Shown here piece by piece: positions 56,350-64,000 of a stretch of 64,000 nt of DNA. Made by a program: the position numbers and the translations under genes. Within the stretch, counting starts at the first letter, position 1, and the number at the start of each line of letters is the position of its first letter. Source of the DNA: Telopea speciosissima (lineage: Eukaryota > Streptophyta > Magnoliopsida > Proteales > Proteaceae); the NCBI RefSeq assembly GCF_018873765.1, contig NC_057916.1, positions 31,223,501 to 31,287,500 of the forward strand, read 5' to 3'. A model generated the notes under the pieces. That model searched no databases. It was not told the DNA's origin and was given only the letters and a program-made list of their open reading frames with translations.

Positions 56350-58168
56350 GGGTTTTTTACAATTACCATCCCAAAATTTTACTATCTACTATTACCCCCC
56401 CCCCCCAAAAAAAAACTTTCAAACAACTGTTACCCCCCCCCCCCCCATTGATGCATACTAACCACTAACTGACTCCCACCGTTACATTTCAGTAACAGTG
56501 GGGGTTAGTTGTGACAGTGTGCCCTTGTCACAGATTTTTTAGGACCAAAATGCCTTTTTCGGTTGGTAATTGTAAAAAAACCCCACCCCATCAATTCACC
56601 AAAAAAAAAATAAAAATGGACCACCAACCCCACCACCACCACCTCCTCCTCTTTCTTCTTTGTCAGAACACCATTGCCACAACCCCATCCTCTGTTTTTT
56701 CTCACCAACCCCCTTTGCTTTTTTATTTTGCCATTCATTTCTTGATCCTTCAAGAAGCCCAGAAATGCAAGAAAGCCAAAATGAAAAATCTTCCTTTCCA
56801 CCCGCCTCCACCGCCACCTCCACCTCCACCTCCACCTCCACCACCACCACCATCGTCATCCCGAGGTGGAAAGAAACTCAAAAATCCCTTGCTTTGTTTC
56901 TAAAACTTATTTCTCTTCAGTTTTTCACTCGGAAAGAAACACAAAAATCCCTTTCCCCATTTGCCCTCAATCTCTGATGGAAGCTTTCTTGTTTGTTTTC
57001 ACCTTCTATTTGCAGCTCGTTGCACTTCTTAATCTTATTGGGGTTTTTGCTTTTCTGTCGTCATCTATTTTGAATGGTTTTGTGTCCTACACCTTTAAAT
57101 CGTCATCAAGCTCTGGCGATTTTTCCTTGCCCTGAATGGAAGCATTGGTGATTTTTCCTTGCCTTGAAAAGCTAGGGCACAAGAGAAAGCTTTCAGATGA
57201 AGCCGGGAATTAAAAAATAGGGAGCAAGGCTGAACTGGTTGAAGAAAGATGAGCGCCGGTTAATCTCTCCTTTAATAATTTTTTGTTCTATTCATCTTAA
57301 TTGCTCTTCATTTTTCTATTTTCCTGGTTTGTTACTGCCGACATTCTGTTTTGGGTGGTACCTGCAACTAACTAGATCTAAACCAAACTCTAACAGTCCT
57401 TTTCTGTTCTTCCTGAAATTTGGATCGAAGATTGTACACTTTTGGGTGATTCATGCCCTGGTATTTTTATTCTCAAATTTCTCCTCTACGGAGTTACTGA
57501 CCTTCAATTGAAGCCTTACCTGTAACTTCCACCAGGTTCAGTTATAAAATTTTTCTTTTTCTATTTTTCTGATCTGTTGGCCTGTTGTTGATTGTTACTA
57601 AAAGATTTTTTAGTGCATAATCTTCCCCTACAATTTTGGGTGGTCATTGCGCCACCCCTCCTCCTCCTCCTTCTTCTTCTTCTTCCTCTGCAACCCCAAA
57701 CCTTACTTGAGCTGAACCTTTTTTCGTATAGAGAGCGGGGGATTGCCATTGGAGTCAAGAACACGATGGCCACGAAAACTCAAGTGCTTAACCTTGACTT
57801 CGAAGAGAATATTGCCGTTAACCTCGTCAATGACAAAAAAATTGTCTTTCCCAGGGGATAAAACTTTCCTCAAAAGGTTTGGGATTGCAACGGAGGAAGA
57901 AGAAGGAGGAGGGATGGTGATGGGGTGATTTTTTTTTTTTTACAATTACCACCCCAAAAGGGCATTTTGGTCCTAAAAAATCCAGGACAAGGGCACACTG
58001 TCACGACTAACCCCCACCGTTACGGAAATGTAACGATGGGGGTCAATTAGTAGTTATTATGCATCAGTGGGGGGTAACAGTTGTTTGAAAGTTTTTTTTT
58101 GGGGGGGGGGGGGGGGGAGGAATAATAGTAGATAGTAAAGACTTTGGGGTGGTAATTGTAAAAGACCC
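56350..58168. mobile_element. Pack-MULE-like element with about 230-bp TIRs and captured exon
   Basis: The left end reads GGGTTTTTTACAATTACCAT CCCAAAATTTTAC, and the right end in reverse complement reads GGGTCTTTTACAATTACCAC CCCAAAGTCTTTAC. Similarity continues through TACTATCTACTATTA, poly-C, CAAACAACTGTTACCCCCC, TGATGCATA, CCCCACCGTTACATTTC and GTGTGCCCTTGTC to about 56580 and 57935. Both flanks are A-runs of eight or more, so the target duplication cannot be measured exactly. The interior contains a LURP-one-related exon (minus, 57707-57900) and a proline-codon-rich tract (56800-56850). No transposase is present. Confidence 0.75.
57707..57900 (-). pseudogene. Captured LURP-one-related (LOR/tubby-like) exon
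   Basis: The minus strand reads PNLLRKVLSPGKDNFFVIDE, VNGNILFEVKVKHLSFRGHR, VLDSNGNPPLSIRKKVQL and then a donor-like GTAAGG. The FxVxDxxGNxxFxVxG…VLxxxGNPxxxxRxK layout is that of plant LURP-one-related proteins (DUF567), which fold like the tubby C-terminal domain and include LURP1, needed for basal defence against oomycetes. Only the first-exon region is present and no second exon follows. A missing Gly and an extra Pro suggest drift. It lies inside the Pack-MULE-like element, so it is read as a captured fragment rather than a gene. Confidence 0.6.
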
Positions 58169-58174
58169 AAAAAA

Positions 58175-59020
58175 AATTTACGTATACTTCCCTTCATTTC
58201 CCTTCCCTTTCAACCAAACAGAGCCTACGCAATCAACTTCATGTTGGCATGAATCTCCTCTTTAACAGAGGTTTTAGCTCGACTGATCATAGAAAAGGGG
58301 TTGCGTGCTTCTATGTGCATGTGAGGAAGGGAGAGAGACGTTAAAAATTATTCCGAAACCTTCGAGTCTGAGAGTCCTTGGCTTCCAGATTAAGAAGCCT
58401 ACTCAACTCTTGAAAGTCCTGAGTTTAAGTAAAAAATCCAAGTGGACAAGCTATTTTTACTATTAACCTCGCATGAGTTCAATTCTGGATCACAGAGGCT
58501 TTACGTCAAATAAATTTTTGGGTGGGGGTAGGGGGGGAAGAATGATTTTATCAATATAAAGACCTCCACAAGCATTGTTCCATAATCCGTCACAGGATGC
58601 CATCAAGATCTGGACCGTCCCTGACAATCCCAATCCAATACCTACTACAGTGGTCGACAGAAACCCCTGCGTTCCTAGAATAAACACATCCTTCTTTGGA
58701 AAATGAATTTTGAGACATCAAACTTTTTAACAGTGTGTTCTTAGGAATAAAAACTTAAAATGATGATCCATGTATATATGGCAATTTTAAACCATCCGAA
58801 TTTAGATGGTGAAGGTGAAGGTGAAGGACCCACCAAAAACCAACGTAGGTAAGGAGAACCCCAGGTTGAGGCAGAAGCAATTCAAAATTACAATACCAAG
58901 TCTTACTAATCTAGTCAAGTACCTGAGAAGTCAGAAGACTTACAACTGTAACAATGTCTGTACTACATTATCATATCATAGATTCATAGTTTCAGAAGTA
59001 GAGAACACTGATTTTTGAGT
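58175..59020. other. No gene supported
   Basis: AT-rich flank of the MULE-like element. A GGTGAAGGTGAAGGTGAAGG triplet repeat lies at 58809-58828. No exon is recognised on the plus strand. It may include 3' untranslated sequence of the candidate minus-strand gene that ends at 59025. Confidence 0.35.
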
Positions 59021-59024
59021 TTTG

Positions 59025-59079
59025 ACTATCTACTTCCTGTTCTGTGAACCATCAGACAAAAGCACCTTCAACAGCGAAC
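59025..59079 (-). CDS. Candidate last exon of an unassigned minus-strand gene
   Basis: After an acceptor-like TTTTTTATTGAATTACAG the minus strand reads SLLKVLLSDGSQNRK and stops at TAG. It needs a phase-1 upstream exon, supplying G or another first base before GT. The convincing exon at 61202-61299 ends in phase 0, so another exon would have to lie between, or the two are unrelated. The family is not recognised. Confidence 0.28.
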
Positions 59080-60284
59080 CTGTAATTCAATAAAAAATAA
59101 GTCAAGAAAAATGAAATCATGAAGTTAAATTTTCTTTTTTTGGATTAAATATAAAGCTCCAATATCAATATACAGGTTTCAAAAATTGGTTACAAAGAAC
59201 AAAACAAAGAATGTGACCAAGTAATTAAGAACTACCAGAGATACGCAAGAGCCATAAATACAAATAAACTTCAAAACACAAAAAGGCAGCGAACATAATT
59301 CACCAGCATATACCTAAAAGCAATCATCCAACTCTGGTTACATATCCGATCTCACATGCTAAAGACAATATCTTAATATGGTGGACTGAGCAACAACAAC
59401 ATTGTAAAAGTTGGTTGCATACTTGAATCAGCATTTTTCAACTTTTTACAACCTCAGATGAAAGTTTAGTAGGTGGGACTGAACCTTAGTCAGGATATAG
59501 CTTTTCAATAAAGGTAACTTGGGAATAATTACAATATCCTATTTATCCAAATGCATTTTATCAAACGTAATATTTGCCCAAAAATAAGTGGAACGCATGT
59601 AGCAATCAATTCATCATCCACATGTATCTGTTTAGAATTCTCTTCAACATGTTCTACATAAAAAATGTATGCCAAATACTTTTTCACAGATTCAAGTCAA
59701 ACCACAAACAATTCACAACACTAGCTTTGGCATGTTCTGCATACAATGTCTTGCTGAATATTTTTCAGCAGAGTTAAGTCAAACCACAACCAATTCACAA
59801 CCTTCATTCTCAAGAACTAAAATCTCACTCTTAATGCTGTACATTGATAGCAATTGACTCATTTATCTACATGCATCTATTCAGAACTGGCAACAGTATA
59901 TTTTACCGCTGTTGCGCTACATACTTTCAAAGCTAGTCATTCAGCCAAACAGTGACAATTTCAAAATCTATTTTCTTTTAGCTAAATATCTCTCATAATA
60001 TTGCCCTGTTAACCTAAAGAATAATGAAATAGAAGATAACAATAAGAAACAATTGGGGCAAAAATAAGCACACAAATAGGTATTTACTTTCTAGCCATAG
60101 TGCCACTCACCAAAAAATGGCAGAGTTAATATATGCTGACAGGACAGTGAAAGGAGAAACCAAAAATGCCAGTTAACTATGACAACTATCACTGCTTTAT
60201 ATCCTCAGAAATGAATACTAGCTCTCCAGCCCCAACCCCACCCCCCTCCCCACCCCCCCAAAAAAAAAGTTAAAGAAATGTATC

Positions 60285-60940
60285 CCATATCGAAGCTGTA
60301 TGATATCTGGGCTCTATCATAAATAAAGAAGGCGATAGAGTATGATGTTTCCCTGAGAATTAAAATAGGATGGTTGAAGTGGAGAGGTGCAAGCGGCATT
60401 CTGTGCAATTGGCGTATTCCTTTAAAGCTCAAAGGAAAATTTTATAGGACTGCCATTCGACCGGCCATGATGTATGGTGTGGAATGTTGGACAGTGAAGA
60501 AGCGACATGTAGATAAACTAAGTGTGGCGGAGATGAGGATGTTGAGATGGATGTGTGGCAATACTAGGAAGGAAAAAGTAAGAAATGGCCATATTAGAGC
60601 TGAGTTGGGAGTAGCTCCTATACATGAAAAGCTACGAGAGAGTCGTTTGAGGTGGCATGGTCATGTTCAACAAAAGCCTCGGGATGCACCAGTTCGGAGG
60701 AATGACTTAATTCAGATTGAAGGATCTAAAAGAGCTAGGGTAGGCCTAAAATGACCCTAGGAGAAGTATTGAGGAAAGACTTTTTTGTTTGGGCCTTCTC
60801 TCAAGCATGGCCTTGAATAGAGATGTTTGGAGGACAACGATCCATGTAGCCGACACCATTTAGGTGAGGTTTTTCCTGAGTTTCTGCCGATGTTGTTGGA
60901 CTTTAGTTTCAATCTTTGTTGTTGTTGTTGTTCTTGTAGC
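60285..60940 (+). mobile_element. RTE-type LINE 3' portion (RT C-terminus), frameshifted
   Basis: The plus strand reads YLGSIINKEGD, then after a one-base shift VSLRIKIGWLKWRGASGILC, RIPLKLKGKFYRTAIRPAMM, YGVECWTVKK, VAEMRMLRWMCGNTRKEKVR and LRWHGHVQQKPRDAPVRR. This is the C-terminal RT/thumb region of plant RTE LINEs. The sequence ends with a GTAGCCGACACCATTTAGG phrase and a (TTG)5 tail at about 60915-60933, typical for RTE, which lacks poly-A. The frameshift and missing 5' part make it inactive. It lies between the two unassigned exon candidates, so it may sit in an intron. Confidence 0.88.
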
Positions 60941-61201
60941 CATACAGCTAACCATGTGCAAAAATATGATTACAGAGTATATAGGTTTTGATTAAACCAA
61001 CCTCCAAACTAATCACTTGGAATAAATAAAGAGGATGGTCAATGGACAACTAACAACCACCTCCAAACAGGAAAAACTTATCCACCAACCAGTACAAAAT
61101 AAAATGCCCAATTTGCAAGGAACGATTGTTGTCGGGCAGAAAGTCAAATATGCACTCCTGCATTCATAAGGCCTATAGTTATGTGAATAGAAGTGACTTA
61201 C

Positions 61202-61299
61202 AATGGGCAGCTGAATAAAAGGTGGTCCTCCAAGTTCCTGAATTTTATTATATAATTTTCTCTCATCTTTAGACTCAAGGGCATTGTTGTGTAATTGCA
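61202..61299 (-). CDS. Candidate internal exon of an unassigned minus-strand gene
   Basis: Between an acceptor-like ATACTTGTAG and a consensus donor GTAAGT (61201-61196), the minus strand reads QLHNNALESKDERKLYNKIQ and ELGGPPFIQLPI without stops. The exon is 98 nt, entered in phase 1 and left in phase 0. Codon use and charged-residue content look coding, and both splice sites are good. I do not recognise the family. Upstream exons would lie to the right, possibly outside the window. Confidence 0.42.
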
Positions 61300-61368
61300 C
61301 TACAAGTATTCATATAGTCCAGTCATGCAATTGGCAATTTTTTATTTTATTAGTATCACTAAGTTCAT

Positions 61369-61651
61369 TCAAGTACAATGTTTAGCTAGTAGCTGGTCCA
61401 GCAACCAAAGTCCCACATTTGATACTTCAAAGATAGAATAACTTCTCTTTTAACCAAAGAAGAGAGGTAGGTAGTAAGAAAGAGAAAGCAATTTCTAGTT
61501 TTTATCTCACTCAAGTACAATGTTTAGCTAGTAGTTGGTCCAACAACCAAAGTCCCACATTTGATACTTTAAAAGATAGAGAATAATTTCCAATTTAACC
61601 AAAGAAGAGGGGTGGGGAGTAAGAAAGCAAAAGCAATTTCTAGTTTTTATC
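61369..61651. repeat. Two-copy tandem duplication (unit 142 bp)
   Basis: TCAAGTACAATGTTTAGCTA GTAG begins both copies, at 61369 and 61511. They stay collinear through AACCAAAGTCCCACATTTGA TACTT and AGCAATTTCTAGTTTTTATC T, with scattered substitutions and small indels. It would be intronic if the flanking exon candidates belong to one gene. Confidence 0.9.
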
Positions 61652-62104
61652 TTATTTCTGTCAATTTTCTCAGAGATCTAAACTTGCTTGTCTTCCATGG
61701 ATTTGTTATCGTTTGAAGATTACTCAGTTTCCTACCCATTGATATCAATATCTTGCATATCTTAATTGAATTGCAAAAGTTTTGTTGGGGGAGGAGGGGA
61801 AAGCAGGGAGTAACACTATGACAGAATCTCTACTTTTTATAGTCTAATTAAGGGTCTAAGAGTGTACATACTGTTTGCTTATTTTACATGGATTGGTTAT
61901 CATTTGAAGGATTACAATGCAGTCAAGACTGCCCGATTAGGACTCAATTTAAGAGGTTTGGGTTTGGTTTTGGTTAAAATACAGTCCATCAATCGTTGTA
62001 TGGGCCCTAAGGGGTTTCTCCTCGCGTTTTTAATTTGTAATAGCCAGTCTATAAGCCCACTATGATGATCAAGTGACAAGTATAGGATTAGGATAATAAG
62101 TCTG

Positions 62105-63260
62105 AGACTTCAGAGTCTGATGTAGATCAAAACATGAAGAAGAAAAGACCAAAACACTGTCACGTGAACAGTGTCACAGCCCCATATTTGCCTTGGTGGG
62201 AATATTGCTAGGAGATTGCATGCAGGCTTTATTAGAAGAGTCAATTTTGTCTATGCATGGGGGATTTGGGAGTTCAGTTTTGTTTCCATTTTAGAACTAT
62301 TTTCTTAGATATTTTGTGGTTGTCAATTAAGCAACCTTAGCTCATTTTAGTTTCTAATTCTCTTACTTGTAAGGCAAGCAATAGCTGCCTATAAATATCT
62401 ATGAACTCTTAGGATCCCCTAACAATTTTATGATGATGAATGGAATATTGCTTTATGCAACTTGTGTCCTGGTGAGAGGATGAAGGGCTGAGAGGTTCTT
62501 TCATTTTCCTTCTACTTCCAGTCGATCCCCTGCTGCTGCTGTTGCTGTAAGAGAGCAAACCACTGCTGCTGCTACATCTGTGAAGGCCTGATTGCAACCT
62601 TGATCAACAATCAACACTGCTGCTCTCAATTACACCATCAACTGAGGGCCTACAGCTCCTGTGGCTCAGTTTCCTCCATCAAAACCTGCTGCACTTCTAG
62701 ACTCCAGAACCCAGCAACTTGTGACCCTTTTGTGATCATATTCAGGGCATCTCGACGGCACATCCTACTCTTCATTCGACCGTGCTTGGTTTTCCCAACC
62801 GGTGGCCAGATTGATATCTCCAATAACCTTCTATTTTGAAGGCTGGTTTCTAATTTCAAGCCCTCTTCACATCTCAACATTCGGCCATCAGAATTGGCTG
62901 AGATTTGGAGCATAGAACCTGTTCAACATCACCACCACACGATCTAAATTTGGTGACATTCTGCCGGCTGGTGTGGTTCTTATTTTCTAAGTTACTAATT
63001 CTGATTTTGTTGCTATTTTGATGTTTTGCTGCAACCTATCATCGATCCTACTGTAGAGTGGTTCTTACTTGAACCCCATCTATTAGTCTTGGTTTGAGCA
63101 TTTTGGATTTCAGTTCATGCCATGAAAAGGATTTAGAGGTTAGTCTAATCTATAAATAAAGGGTCAGACCTCTATTGTAACACATATTGTTGATTGAGAT
63201 TAATGATATTTGGTTATGTTTGCTGGTGGAGGCAATTTAATGGTGCCTATAGTAATGATT
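62105..63260 (+). mobile_element. LTR-like sequence with promoter-type motifs (tentative)
   Basis: Two stretches have the look of LTR promoter/R regions. One is CTATAAATATCTATGAACTC at 62391 followed by GATGATGAATGGAATATTG. The other is TCTATAAATAAAGGGTCAG at 63160 followed by ATTGTAACACATATTGTTGA TTGAGATTAATGATATTTGG. CTG-repeat tracts lie at 62528-62575. No LTR ends, primer-binding site or protein domains are seen, so it may be an LTR fragment, a TRIM/LARD-type element or ordinary intergenic DNA. Confidence 0.3.
62154..62174. promoter_or_regulatory. Near-perfect palindrome centred on a G-box
   Basis: ACACTGT-CACGTG-AACAGTGT forms a 21-bp near-palindrome around CACGTG, the binding core for bZIP and bHLH factors. 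It lies about 230 bp upstream of the TATA-like box at 62391 in the LTR-like region. Function is inferred from motif only. Confidence 0.35.
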
Positions 63261-63264
63261 TTGT

Positions 63265-64000
63265 ACCCACAGACACGGCCTGGTGATTCCAGCCCTGATA
63301 TCCTAGTTCTTTGCTTATTAATCTACTTCTAGATTCCTGAATTTCAAGTGAGTTTTTGAACTCAATTAAAAGGTGGGTGGTGCCCAGTTTTCTGTGTAAA
63401 CTTTGGACTATCAAACTTTGTTACTACTGATAGTATACCTCTCAGATTGATCTAGCATTCGGTGCATCAGCTTCTGATCTTTTTTGCTACAGATCTTGAG
63501 TAGTAATCCCTATTTTATCAGGCTAAATAAGTAGAATCATACATTCTGCCCTGACTTCCTTGATAAATATATCAAGACCTATCATCCCCATCTATAAATT
63601 AGAATTCAGTGAATTTTGGCAGGTCAAAAGGTAGTACAAGGGGCACCGGACCCAACTTTCAGCCCTATCCGATCATTATTGTCTGAGATATAAATTTTCT
63701 CCATTTGATCTATAAGTAATTGTTCTAAGATTTTCATTTTCTATGCTTCTCAAATACTGATCTCCGGTTAGGAATACAATTTACTTCTGAAAGTACAATA
63801 CTCCATAAAGGGTTAAGTTTAGTACGGCCATACATCAAGTGTAGCACTTATACTGTTCATTTGGCATGTGGCAATATAGGCCAAGTGGAATAATGTAAGT
63901 GATGTAGCCTAATTGTTACATCATCAAATAAGTTATTGTAACCGATTTAGTGGGGAGTTTGAGTCCTTACATGACTCTTTGATGGGGAAGTAATCTATGA
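63265..64000. other. No gene supported at the right edge
   Basis: AT-rich sequence without recognised exon or repeat boundary. It may hold intron or upstream sequence of the candidate minus-strand gene at 61.2 kb. Confidence 0.35.

Noticed and set aside
56511..56903. 130-residue frame with a poly-proline tract
   Set aside because: It begins inside the left TIR of a transposon and its proline run comes from a CCA/CCT triplet repeat, with no homology seen.
1..64000. CRISPR arrays, prokaryotic operons or an unusual defence system
   Set aside because: No regularly spaced repeats or bacterial-type genes were found; direct repeats here are two-copy duplications and transposon copies.

Overview
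The window is nuclear DNA from a flowering plant. The evidence is AT-rich intron-containing genes of plant-only families (alpha-expansin, GRF-interacting factor, potato-inhibitor-I, a CTNIP/SCREW peptide), two copies resembling the angiosperm Au SINE, and many plant-type LINE, MULE and MITE remnants. I cannot place it below angiosperm level; nothing looks grass-like. There are no bacterial-type operons, CRISPR arrays, rRNA genes or intact tRNA genes.

Genes supported with exon structure: the first coding exon of a GRF-interacting factor (minus, 7693-7773; the rest is apparently beyond the left edge after a very long intron); a single-exon CTNIP/SCREW phytocytokine precursor (plus, 27131-27400); a two-exon potato-inhibitor-I gene with a strongly altered inhibitory loop (minus, 31106-31448); TRAPPC2L, a five-exon TRAPP vesicle-tethering subunit (plus, 35131-40634); a three-exon alpha-expansin (minus, 44876-45803); and a second potato-inhibitor-I locus that looks frameshifted (minus, 52505-52926). 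Two weaker sets of unassigned minus-strand exon candidates lie near 42.2 kb and at 59.0/61.2 kb.

Layout: 1-7.7 kb is LTR-like debris and probably GIF intron 1. 8-24 kb has no gene I can support; it holds L1 LINE pieces, tandem duplications, inverted-repeat elements, an NPF-transporter exon relic and two Au SINE pieces. 24.4-26.4 kb is a Pack-MULE with a 9-bp target duplication carrying 5' parts of two unrelated genes in convergent orientation. 27-35 kb holds the CTNIP and inhibitor genes among three copies of an unusual long-hairpin element. 35-46 kb holds TRAPPC2L and the expansin, whose stop codon is 10 bp from a MITE. 46-64 kb is mostly mobile DNA: a MULE-like element, L1 fragments, a SINE and a solo LTR each with target duplications, a second Pack-MULE carrying a LURP-one-related exon, and an RTE LINE fragment.

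The genes do not form a pathway. Three loci are defence- or wall-related secreted or inhibitor proteins, but nothing in the sequence links them beyond proximity. Most long reading frames here are chance frames across repeats.
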